Assembly: GCA_937893815.1 (NCBI GenBank) | Contig: CALCSH010000501.1 | Location: 1-17,371 of the forward strand | DNA from: an uncultured Anaerolineae bacterium | GTDB taxonomy: Bacteria; Chloroflexota; Anaerolineae; Anaerolineales; UBA11858 | Direction of reading: 5' to 3' | Length of the DNA stretch: 17,371 nucleotides | Shown here: one piece after another, positions 1 to 7,186 of the stretch | Layout of the letters: each line of letters begins with the position of its first letter | Numbering within the stretch: the first letter of the stretch is position 1 | Notes under the pieces: generated by a model | What the model was told of the DNA's origin: nothing | Seen by the model: the letters and a program-made list of their open reading frames with translations, nothing else | Database searches by the model: none | Translations under genes and position numbers: made by a program

Positions 1-1289
1 CGGCGTGATAAATAGGCATAGATCCCCAAAACCACTGTCACGGCCACCAGACCAAAAGTCGGGTTGATCAAAAACATGACAAACACACAGCCAAGCAGCC
101 CGATCAGCGGTACGACCCAGGGAATGCTGAATAATGGTCGAAAGCTGACCAATTTCAGACTTTTCTCCAGCAAAACAACGCCATTGAGGGTGGCATAGGC
201 AATCAGGAAAAACATGGTGATGAGTGGGGCGATCGCATTTAAACCACCGCCTGCAAGACCAAAAAAGAGCGTAAGTACGGCTAGAATGCCGGTGATAACC
301 ATGGCATTGCGCGGCTCACCGTTGTGGGTCAGACGAGAAAGCCAATCCCCCTTGGGAAAGATTTGCTGTTGCGAAAGCGCTTGCAGCAAACGCGGCGCGC
401 CAACCAACGATGTGAGCGCCGATGAGAATGTGGCGGCTAGAATTCCAGCCTGCACCGCCGCGCCAAAAGCAGATTTATCCACCATAATCGTCAGGTTGCT
501 GATGAGTTCTTGCGGGGAGGCCACCCTGGAAAACCAGTACGCCAGACTGACATAGATGACAAAAGATACTACCACAGCCGCCAACGTGCCTTTGGGTATA
601 CTTTCGCGCGGGTCCTTCAGGTCGCCCGACATATTGACACCTGCCAGCACACCCGTCACGGCTGGGAAAAACACAGCAAATACTTGCCAAAAACTGCCAT
701 CCGCGAATCCTCCCCACACCTGAGGCGTATGGATCATACCTGGTTTGCTCAAGATTGCAAAACTGCCCAAAAACACCGATACTAGCGAAATACCCAGCAC
801 GGCCAGGATGCCATATTGAATACGGGACGCAAAATTTGCGCTGACCAGCGCAATGGTGAAGGCAACCAGGAAACTGATCAGTAGCACAGCCAATTCGGGG
901 TGTGTAGGGAATATACTCACCCAGCCTTCTGTAAAAGCGAATAGATAGAAAGCAACCGAAATGGACTGCGCCAGATACAACGGCAGGCTGATACTCCCCC
1001 CAACTTCCAACCCCAGCGATTGAGCAATGATCGAAAATGCACCTCCGGCGCGCACACGAATATTCGTGGCGACGGAGGAGATTGACATGGCTGTGGAGAC
1101 AGTGATGGCATTTGCCAACAAAATGATGACAAGTGCGCCACCCAAACCCGCATTCCCCACAACCCAGCCCTCCCGCAAATACATAATCGCGCCGAGAATA
1201 GTCAGAACTGTAGGTATGAAGACGCCGCTAAAAGTGTCTAATTTACCAGGTTGATTCGCTGCACTTTTGGATGTGAGACTTTTTGGCAT
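1..1289 (-). CDS. SLC12-like cation-chloride cotransporter (3' end outside window)
   Basis: A polytopic membrane protein of the APC superfamily, of which 429 residues are visible; the C-terminus lies beyond position 1. The hallmark is GVNMSGDLKDPRESIPKGT at residues 217-235, nearly the signature loop of eukaryotic Na-K-Cl cotransporters. The first membrane segment (about residues 22-49, with LGAIMYLREGWVVGNAGL) and the last visible segments (SFRPLFSIPWVVPLIGLLGC, then a hydrophobic stretch ending LGIYAYLSR) also follow that family. Expected role is coupled uptake or efflux of Na+, K+ and Cl- across the cytoplasmic membrane. Bacterial homologues are often labelled amino-acid permeases, and the ion specificity here is inferred. 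The ATG at 1289 is supported by AAGGAG at 1300-1295 on the minus strand. It is divergent from the exporter operon. Any C-terminal regulatory domain cannot be seen. Confidence 0.85.
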   Translation of the reverse strand, partial: MPKSLTSKSAANQPGKLDTFSGVFIPTVLTILGAIMYLREGWVVGNAGLGGALVIILLANAITVSTAMSISSVATNIRVRAGGAFSIIAQSLGLEVGGSISLPLYLAQSISVAFYLFAFTEGWVSIFPTHPELAVLLISFLVAFTIALVSANFASRIQYGILAVLGISLVSVFLGSFAILSKPGMIHTPQVWGGFADGSFWQVFAVFFPAVTGVLAGVNMSGDLKDPRESIPKGTLAAVVVSFVIYVSLAYWFSRVASPQELISNLTIMVDKSAFGAAVQAGILAATFSSALTSLVGAPRLLQALSQQQIFPKGDWLSRLTHNGEPRNAMVITGILAVLTLFFGLAGGGLNAIAPLITMFFLIAYATLNGVVLLEKSLKLVSFRPLFSIPWVVPLIGLLGCVFVMFLINPTFGLVAVTVVLGIYAYLSR

Positions 1290-1349
1290 TGGATCTCCTT
1301 GTAAGTAGGCGCTGATTCGTGTGTTTTGGATTCTGTGAATGATTTTTTG

Positions 1350-1370
1350 ATCGTACCATTTTTGGACGAT
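1350..1370. promoter_or_regulatory. Imperfect palindrome, possible operator
   Basis: ATCGTACCA, a TTTT loop, then TGGACGAT form an inverted repeat with one unpaired base. It lies about 60 bp upstream of the cotransporter start codon, where an operator or the start of its leader would be expected. No regulator can be assigned. Confidence 0.25.
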
Positions 1371-1659
1371 TTAATCTGTTAGGGTTTGATGATTATAAAT
1401 GCAAATCGCATGTTTTAATCCTCCGGATCTCTGGGAATCCCCGCGGTAGGTTGTCCACATTTCGGGGGAGAGAGGTGTTTTTCCACTTTGACGGGAAAAT
1501 ATAGCTAAATAATCGTAACTGCTCTGCCCCGCCACACACACACATTTTTTTCGGAATTCTCTCTGTAAAGGCGTTAGCCTGAACAGTTACCAAACCTTTG
1601 ATTTACTTTCTTCAAAACATCCACACAACCTTCAGCCTGTCTCCATAATTTCTCCAGAA

Positions 1660-1688
1660 TTAGAATCTACAATAGCGCCAAGTATAAA
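1660..1688 (+). promoter_or_regulatory. Candidate promoter of the exporter operon
   Basis: TATAAA at 1683-1688 resembles a -10 box, with a weak TTAGAA 17 bp upstream at 1660-1665. It leaves a short leader before AGGAGA (1711-1716) and the ATG at 1723. The -35 match is poor, so this is only a candidate. Confidence 0.25.
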
Positions 1689-1722
1689 AACGCGAGGTGC
1701 AATTCATGTCAGGAGAAATCAT

Positions 1723-3225
1723 ATGAAAAAGACGATTAGCTTTATCATTATCGCCCTGCTGCTGATAGCAGGGTATTTTTTGTACAACACGTCCGCCCAA
1801 GCACAAGCCAATCAGGCTGAACTCAATACCCTAGATACGGTTGAAGTACAATTCGGCACATTATCCGCCACGATCAGCGCTACAGGTAGCGTGCGTTCCA
1901 ACCAGAGCGCCGTGATTACCTGGCAAACATCCGGCACGGTAGGTACTATCAATGCAGTCATGGGTGATCAAGTGCATAGCGGCGATATGCTCGCCGATTT
2001 GGTGCAAACTTCACTGCCGCAGAGCGTGATCATGGCCCAAAACGATCTGGTCAGCGCTCAAAATGCACTCGGCGACGTAAATGACGCCTACACCCCGCTG
2101 GCGCTTGCCGATGCCCAAAAAACAATTGCCGATACACAGGATCGTGTCGAAGCTGCCGAGCGCACACTGCGCAATTACCAGACTCCGGCCCCGCAAACCG
2201 ATGTCGATCAGGCCTACGCTGATATGCTTTTAGCTCGCGATGAATTGGACAAAGCCCGCGACAATTACGAACCCTATGCCAATAAGCCTGAAGACAATCT
2301 CACCCGGGCTAATTTTTTGAGCCGTCTGGCAACTGCCCAGGAGCAGTACGACGATACCGTGCGCACCTACAACAGTCTGCGGGGTACCGCCTCCGCAACG
2401 ACGATTGCGATCGCCGAAGCCGATTTGCTTGTCGCTCGCGAAGAACTTGCCGATGCGCAGGCCGAATATGAACGCCTGGTGGCGGGTGTTGAATCGAATG
2501 ATATTCTCGCTGCACAAGCGAAAGTAGCTGCGGCTGAAGCTACCCTTAAACAAGCCTGGGTCGAAGCACCCTTCGATGGCGTGATTACCAAAGTTTTCAG
2601 CCAGAGCGGCGATTTGGTCAGCGCGGGTACAAAAGCCTTTCAACAAGACGATCTCTCGCGCTTGCTGGTAGATTTGCAAGTTTCCGAAGTGGATATTACC
2701 CAAATCGAAATCGGCCAATCCGTTATGATGACCTTTGATGCGATCCGCGGCCGCGAGTACCACGGCAAAGTTGTGGAAGTGGCGATGGTCGGCGATAACG
2801 AGGGTGGTTTAGTCAGCTTTGACGTTGTGGTGGAACTGACCGACCCCGACGAAGATGTACGCCCGGGGATGACTTCGGCCGTCGATATCGTTGTCAACCA
2901 ACTTACCGACGCCCTGTTGGTGCCGAATCAAGCACTGCGCGTGGTGGATGGCAAACGGGCAGTCTATATTCTCAGCGGTGTCGAACTGCCCACGAACGAC
3001 ACCGGATCCTCCAATGGGTTTCGCGACTTCATGATCGGGCTGCGCGGCGGCGACCAGTCTGTATTGGCCACAACAATGATTGAAGTTACCGTCGGGGCGA
3101 CTTCCGATAGTTACAGTCAGATTTTGGATGGCGCACTGCAACCCGGCGACCAGGTTATTCTCAATCCACCGACAGATATGCAAACCAGCATCGGGCCGGG
3201 CAATGGCGGGCCATTCGGGAGATAG
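1723..3225 (+). CDS. HlyD/MacA-like efflux adaptor subunit
   Basis: A membrane-anchored adaptor (500 aa) of the membrane-fusion-protein type that works with the next two genes. Residues about 5-21 form an N-terminal membrane anchor. A first lipoyl half follows (about 65-94, SGTVGTINAVMGDQVHSGD). A long Ala/Glu/Asp-rich coiled-coil hairpin spans about 100-275, and the second lipoyl half is at about 282-305 (APFDGVITKVFSQSGDLVSAG). The beta-barrel and membrane-proximal parts follow (DITQIEIGQSVMMTFDA; VRPGMTSAVDIVV). The C-terminus is Gly/Pro-rich (GPGNGGPFGR). AGGAGA at 1711-1716 supports the start. It is longer than E. coli MacA (about 370 aa), mainly in the hairpin. There are only 2 bp before the ATPase gene. 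No TolC-like gene is in the window. The substrate is unknown; peptides, antibiotics or lipids are all possible for this class. Confidence 0.88.
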   Translation: MKKTISFIIIALLLIAGYFLYNTSAQAQANQAELNTLDTVEVQFGTLSATISATGSVRSNQSAVITWQTSGTVGTINAVMGDQVHSGDMLADLVQTSLPQSVIMAQNDLVSAQNALGDVNDAYTPLALADAQKTIADTQDRVEAAERTLRNYQTPAPQTDVDQAYADMLLARDELDKARDNYEPYANKPEDNLTRANFLSRLATAQEQYDDTVRTYNSLRGTASATTIAIAEADLLVAREELADAQAEYERLVAGVESNDILAAQAKVAAAEATLKQAWVEAPFDGVITKVFSQSGDLVSAGTKAFQQDDLSRLLVDLQVSEVDITQIEIGQSVMMTFDAIRGREYHGKVVEVAMVGDNEGGLVSFDVVVELTDPDEDVRPGMTSAVDIVVNQLTDALLVPNQALRVVDGKRAVYILSGVELPTNDTGSSNGFRDFMIGLRGGDQSVLATTMIEVTVGATSDSYSQILDGALQPGDQVILNPPTDMQTSIGPGNGGPFGR

Positions 3226-3227
3226 CG

Positions 3228-3911
3228 ATGACGAACACGACTGTCGTAGAAGCCAAGAATCTTACCAAAATCTATAAAATGGGCGAGATGGAAGTACACG
3301 CCCTACGCGGCTTGAATGTGGAAATCCAGAGCGGAGAAGTTGTCGCCATCATGGGGCCATCTGGCTCCGGAAAATCAACCCTGATGAATATGCTCGGTTG
3401 TCTCGACCGCCCTACCTCAGGCGAGTATTACCTGGATAGTGAAAGCGTGGCCGACATGGACGACGACCAGCTTGCCGATATCCGCAATCGCAAAGTAGGT
3501 TTCATTTTTCAGGGGTTCAATCTCCTGCCCCGTTCAACGGCCATCAGTAACGTGGAACTGCCCATGCGCTATGGCAATTCCAACAACGGGCGCAGCCGCC
3601 GCGAGGTTGCCATCGAAGCGCTCCAATCAGTAGGCCTGGGCGACCGTCTGGATCACCGTCCCAATGAGCTTTCGGGCGGGCAACAGCAACGCGTAGCTAT
3701 TGCACGGGCACTGGTCAATCATCCTTCCATCATCATGGCAGATGAACCCACCGGAAACCTGGATACAAAATCGGGAGACGAAATCATGGAACTGCTGCTC
3801 AATTTCAACAAAGATCGCGGCACTACCCTGATTATCGTCACCCACGATCCAGAAATCGCAGAACATACTCAGCGGGTGATCTATATCCGTGATGGGGTTG
3901 TTGAGCAATAG
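3228..3911 (+). CDS. MacB/LolD-type ABC transporter ATPase
   Basis: The cytoplasmic nucleotide-binding subunit (227 aa, the usual length for LolD/MacB-type ATPases), which powers the adjacent permease. All catalytic motifs are present: Walker A GPSGSGKST (43-51), Q-loop Q95 in FIFQGFNLL, signature LSGGQQQ (148-154), Walker B IIMADEP (168-174), D-loop NLDT (177-180) and the switch histidine H206 in IIVTHDP. The NLLPRSTAISNVELPM segment is typical of the branch that pairs with FtsX/MacB-like permeases. The ribosome site GGAG (3218-3221) lies inside the end of the adaptor gene, implying translational coupling. There is no fused membrane domain, unlike E. coli MacB, where ATPase and permease form one chain. 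Confidence 0.95.
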   Translation: MTNTTVVEAKNLTKIYKMGEMEVHALRGLNVEIQSGEVVAIMGPSGSGKSTLMNMLGCLDRPTSGEYYLDSESVADMDDDQLADIRNRKVGFIFQGFNLLPRSTAISNVELPMRYGNSNNGRSRREVAIEALQSVGLGDRLDHRPNELSGGQQQRVAIARALVNHPSIIMADEPTGNLDTKSGDEIMELLLNFNKDRGTTLIIVTHDPEIAEHTQRVIYIRDGVVEQ

Positions 3912-3926
3912 CCACAGGAACACATC

Positions 3927-5150
3927 ATGAACTTTACACAATCTTTTATTGAAGCGATCGAAAGCCTCACAGCCAATAAAATGCGCTCCGGTTTGACCAT
4001 GCTGGGCATCATCATCGGTGTGGCCGCGGTAATCGCTTTGCTGGCCCTGGGAAGCGGTGCGCAAGACTCGATTATCGGTGAAATCGAAGGCATCGGCACG
4101 AACTTGCTCTTCATCCGTACCGATGAAGAGAGCGTAATCAACCCCAAACCCCTCACCCTGGCAGATGTCGAAGCACTCGATGACCCTCTGCAAGCGCCTG
4201 CCGTAGAAGCTGTAGCCGCGGCGGTGCAAGGGGCCGCAGAAGTCAGCTATTCAGGCGAAAGCAGCGTGGTGACGGTAATTGGCGTCACGCCCGATTACAC
4301 ACAGGTACAGAATATGACTGTAACCGAAGGTGAGTATCTAACAGATACTCATCTCACCGGACAGGCCTCCGTGGCGATTTTAGGGGCCACCGTAGCCGAA
4401 GATCTCTTCGGGCGCACAAACGGCATTATCGGCGAGTCGGTGCGCATCTCCGGGCAGCCTTTCCGCGTGATCGGCGTGCTGTCTGCCGAAGGCGGCTCCG
4501 ATTTTGGCAGCGCCGACGATCAGGTATTAATTCCGCTGACTACCGCTCAGGTGCGCGTTCACCCGCAAGACACCCGCGGGGAAGTCAATATCATCTACGT
4601 TTCAGCTATCAGCGCCGAGGGAGTCCAGGATGCCATCACCCAGGTTTCAAATATCCTGCGAGAGCGGCATCGAAACGAGATCGGTGCTGAAGACTTTTCG
4701 ATCATGTCGCAGCAATCCATGGTCGATATGATGTCAACGATTACCGGAGTTCTGACTATCTTTTTGGGGGGCGTGGCGGGAATCTCGCTCCTGGTAGGTG
4801 GGATCGGCATTATGAATATTATGCTCGTCTCGGTAGTGGAGCGCACGCGCGAAATCGGCCTGCGCAAAGCAATGGGCGCTCGTCGAAGTGATATTCTCTC
4901 GCAATTCTTAGTTGAATCATCACTGCTCAGTGTCATCGGCGGTGGTATCGGGATTGTCTTAGGCTGGGCGATATCGGCGCTAGTTGGGCAGATCGCAACC
5001 GCCAGTGACTTTGCGCTCAACCCGGTGATCGGCATGGATGCCATACTGATGGCGACGTTGTTCTCGGCAGCAGTGGGCATTTTCTTTGGGCTGTATCCCG
5101 CCAACCGCGCTGCCACCCTTGAGCCGGTCGAAGCCCTGCGCACAGACTGA
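3927..5150 (+). CDS. MacB/FtsX-type ABC transporter permease
   Basis: A membrane subunit (407 aa) of a type VII ABC transporter. The predicted topology is the standard four-helix one: TM1 at about 22-43, a large extracytoplasmic MacB-like domain at about 45-270, then TM2 (about 275-300, GVAGISLLVGGIGIMNIMLVSV), TM3 (about 330-355) and TM4 (about 372-392). The conserved VVERTREIGLRKAMGARRSDI loop after TM2 contacts the ATPase, and the C-terminal GLYPANRAATLEPVEALR is a family signature. AGGAA at 3916-3920 precedes the ATG. Such transporters drive a periplasmic or extracytoplasmic process through the adaptor rather than moving substrate through the membrane core. Together with 1723-3911 it forms a complete adaptor-ATPase-permease set. 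Confidence 0.94.
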   Translation: MNFTQSFIEAIESLTANKMRSGLTMLGIIIGVAAVIALLALGSGAQDSIIGEIEGIGTNLLFIRTDEESVINPKPLTLADVEALDDPLQAPAVEAVAAAVQGAAEVSYSGESSVVTVIGVTPDYTQVQNMTVTEGEYLTDTHLTGQASVAILGATVAEDLFGRTNGIIGESVRISGQPFRVIGVLSAEGGSDFGSADDQVLIPLTTAQVRVHPQDTRGEVNIIYVSAISAEGVQDAITQVSNILRERHRNEIGAEDFSIMSQQSMVDMMSTITGVLTIFLGGVAGISLLVGGIGIMNIMLVSVVERTREIGLRKAMGARRSDILSQFLVESSLLSVIGGGIGIVLGWAISALVGQIATASDFALNPVIGMDAILMATLFSAAVGIFFGLYPANRAATLEPVEALRTD

Positions 5151-5162
5151 GGTAGAGTTGGA

Positions 5163-5168
5163 TATAAT
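5163..5168 (+). promoter_or_regulatory. Candidate -10 box upstream of the response regulator
   Basis: A perfect TATAAT 13 bp after the permease stop. No good -35 hexamer occurs 16-18 bp upstream (the stretch is GC-rich coding sequence). If it is used, transcription would start inside the palindrome at 5170-5208, giving the two-component genes a promoter separate from the exporter. Confidence 0.35.
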
Positions 5169-5169
5169 C

Positions 5170-5208
5170 TATAGATAAGACAGGTTTCGTAAACCTGTCT
5201 TATCTATA
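5170..5208. repeat. Perfect 18-bp inverted repeat between permease and regulator
   Basis: The left arm (5170-5187) and right arm (5191-5208) are exact reverse complements around a CGT loop. The arms begin TATAGATAAG and end CTTATCTATA. There is no U-tract on either strand after the stem, so it is not a standard intrinsic terminator. The right arm touches the ribosome site AAGGA (5208-5212) of the response regulator. An operator, an mRNA structure controlling translation, or a processing signal are all possible. Confidence 0.9.
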
Positions 5209-5217
5209 AGGACAGCC

Positions 5218-5919
5218 GTGGAACGTATTCTAGTTGTTGATGATGATAAAGAAATCGTGCGTCTGGTGCGCTCGTATCTGGAGAAAGCCGGATACGGCGT
5301 ACTCAGTGCCTATGATGGCGAATCTGCCCTGCACACCTTGCGCCGCGAAAAACCTGATTTGTTGGTTCTCGATCTGATGTTGCCCGACCGCGATGGGTGG
5401 GATATTACCCGCATTATCCGCGGCGATGCACATCTGGCCGCGTTGCCGATTATCATGCTGACAGCGCGTGTGGATGACAGCGACAAAATTGTTGGCCTTG
5501 AAATTGGCGCCGATGATTATATCACCAAGCCATTTAATCCTCGTGAGGTGGTGGCGCGTGTGCGCGCGTTGCTGCGACGCAGTTCCCTGGAACGAGACGC
5601 TGCCACCCATCAAAAATTACATGTCGGCGCGCTAGCTCTGGATATTGGCAAACGACAATTTCGAATCGACGATGCTCCGATAGAACTTACCCCTTCCGAA
5701 TTCGAGTTACTACATGTGTTGATGAAACACCCCGGCTACGTTTTCACCCGCGATGAACTGATGGACAAAGCACTGGGGTACGGCATCGAGGGAATGGGAC
5801 GCACGCTCGACAGCCATATTAAAAACCTGCGCCGCAAAATCGAAGTCGATCCCGCCAACCCTGTCTTTATCCAAACAGTCTACGGTGTGGGTTATCGCCT
5901 GGAAGAGAGTCAACGATGA
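5218..5919 (+). CDS. OmpR/PhoB-type response regulator
   Basis: A transcription factor (233 aa) controlled by phosphorylation. The receiver domain spans about residues 1-120, with the acidic pair D8-D9 (VVDDD), phospho-acceptor D52 (LVLDLMLP), T82 (MLTAR) and K104 (TKPF). A winged-helix DNA-binding domain follows at about 135-230 (LTPSEFELLHVLMKHPG; DSHIKNLRRKIE; VYGVGYRL). The start is GTG at 5218, five bases after AAGGA. Its stop overlaps the histidine kinase start in an ATGA arrangement. It directly follows the exporter genes, so control of that exporter is a fair inference, but no DNA targets can be shown from the sequence. Confidence 0.95.
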   Translation: MERILVVDDDKEIVRLVRSYLEKAGYGVLSAYDGESALHTLRREKPDLLVLDLMLPDRDGWDITRIIRGDAHLAALPIIMLTARVDDSDKIVGLEIGADDYITKPFNPREVVARVRALLRRSSLERDAATHQKLHVGALALDIGKRQFRIDDAPIELTPSEFELLHVLMKHPGYVFTRDELMDKALGYGIEGMGRTLDSHIKNLRRKIEVDPANPVFIQTVYGVGYRLEESQR

Positions 5920-7052
5920 ATCGTCTATGGGTGCGGATTAGCCTGACGTTTGTGGGAATCGTGATTTTTTTGATTATGATTCCCCTGATGATTACGATCT
6001 CCATGCGTAACTTCGATGTGGCGGGCAGCCCCGAGGGGATTCCAGTCATTGAAGAGGATGCAGCTAACAGCCACCTGGTAAGGCCACAAGAGCGTTTTGC
6101 AGGAATCTCCGGCAAGGAATTGGTTGCGGAACTGGTTCGGTTTATTGTGGTGATTACGCTGATTGGCACGACTGTAGGCATTCTCAGTACCCGCGGCCTG
6201 ATAGCGCCCTTGAACAAACTCGCCGATGCGGCGACAGCGATAGGCGACAAAGACCTCAGCCAGCGTGTGGAAGTGCGCGGTTCGGATGAAATCAAAACCG
6301 TGGCTCTGGCTTTTAATGAAATGGCTTCGCAACTTGAACAGGGTGAAACCTTGCGCAATAATTTGCTCAATGATATCGCGCATGAATTGCGCACTCCGCT
6401 TTCGGTCATTCAGGGCAATCTGCGCGCCATTTTAGATGATGTTTACGAATTGGATAAGGCTGAAATTGCACGCCTATACGACCAGACGCGCCATCTCTCC
6501 CACCTGATAGATGATCTACGTGAACTGGCACAGGCCGAAGCCCGGCAGCTACCACTCCATATCGCTGATGTAGAAATTGTCCCCTGGGTTCAGGATCTTG
6601 CCGCGATATTCCAGCCAATTGTCGAGCAAAAAAATATCGACTTGCGCGTGGAAATTTTGGGCCAAGATCCAATCATACGCGCCGATCGCGAGCGTCTGAC
6701 GCAAGTGCTGCACAATTTATTGAATAATGCCATTCAACACACCCCCACAGGTGGGACGATCACGATCCAGGTGGAACAGCGCCCGGAGCGATGCTATGCG
6801 CGGATCAGCGATACCGGTGAAGGCATTGCACCAGATCACCTCCCCCATGTCTTTGACCGCTTCTACCGAGCCGATCCTGCCCGCTCCCGTGAAACCGGAG
6901 GTACTGGCCTGGGGCTGGCGATCAGCCGCGCCATTGTCGAATCGCAAAACGGGGAACTTAATGTTCAGAGTGCGGGCATTGGCAAGGGTAGTGAATTTAT
7001 TCTTCAGTTGCCAATATCCAAAGCCACGATACCAGCACCAGTTGCCGCTTAA
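5916..7052 (+). CDS. Membrane sensor histidine kinase (HAMP-HisKA-HATPase)
   Basis: The partner kinase (378 aa) of the preceding regulator. Two membrane helices (about 10-30 and 73-95) flank a short extracytoplasmic segment of about 40 residues, too small for a classical ligand-binding sensor domain. A HAMP linker follows at about 92-145 (TRGLIAPLNKLADAATAIGD). The H box is DIAHELRTPL with the phosphorylated H156. The N box is NLLNNAIQH (267-275), G1 is DTGEGI (299-304), the F box is FDRFYR (313-318) and G2 is GTGLGL (329-334). All residues needed for autophosphorylation are visible. The small sensor region suggests it detects a membrane event or signals through a partner protein, such as the upstream transporter. 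That is inference. Confidence 0.94.
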   Translation: MNRLWVRISLTFVGIVIFLIMIPLMITISMRNFDVAGSPEGIPVIEEDAANSHLVRPQERFAGISGKELVAELVRFIVVITLIGTTVGILSTRGLIAPLNKLADAATAIGDKDLSQRVEVRGSDEIKTVALAFNEMASQLEQGETLRNNLLNDIAHELRTPLSVIQGNLRAILDDVYELDKAEIARLYDQTRHLSHLIDDLRELAQAEARQLPLHIADVEIVPWVQDLAAIFQPIVEQKNIDLRVEILGQDPIIRADRERLTQVLHNLLNNAIQHTPTGGTITIQVEQRPERCYARISDTGEGIAPDHLPHVFDRFYRADPARSRETGGTGLGLAISRAIVESQNGELNVQSAGIGKGSEFILQLPISKATIPAPVAA

Positions 7053-7167
7053 ACCGGGTAGATTTCAGGGGTAATTCCAGCGTTTATAAACCCCAGAGGG
7101 TAGATCAGCTTTGTGAGCGGCGAATTGATCGAAAGTGGCATCGCGCCAGGGTGTGGATTACCCGGTT
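7052..7167. other. Convergent intergenic spacer with a 9-bp inverted repeat
   Basis: AACCGGGTA (7052-7060) and TACCCGGTT (7159-7167) are exact reverse complements separated by 98 bases, framing nearly the whole gap between the convergent kinase and gnd genes. The right arm is followed by ATTTT. It could be a bidirectional termination region or the scar of a lost element. No compact strong terminator hairpin is visible. Confidence 0.35.
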
Positions 7168-7186
7168 ATTTTGACAAGGCTATGGC

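Larger units (their letters stand above)
1290..1722. other. Divergent intergenic region, no gene
   Basis: These 433 bp separate the cotransporter (leftward) from the exporter operon (rightward) and must hold both promoters. It is A/T-rich near both ends and has a short CA run near 1534-1545. A 66-codon minus-strand reading frame (1393-1593) has no family resemblance or ribosome site, so I do not call it. I see no riboswitch or tRNA. The two structured or promoter-like sites are listed separately. Confidence 0.6.

Noticed and set aside
1393..1593. 66-codon minus-strand reading frame in the divergent intergenic region
   Set aside because: No ribosome site, no recognisable motif, and it overlaps likely promoter sequence for both neighbours.
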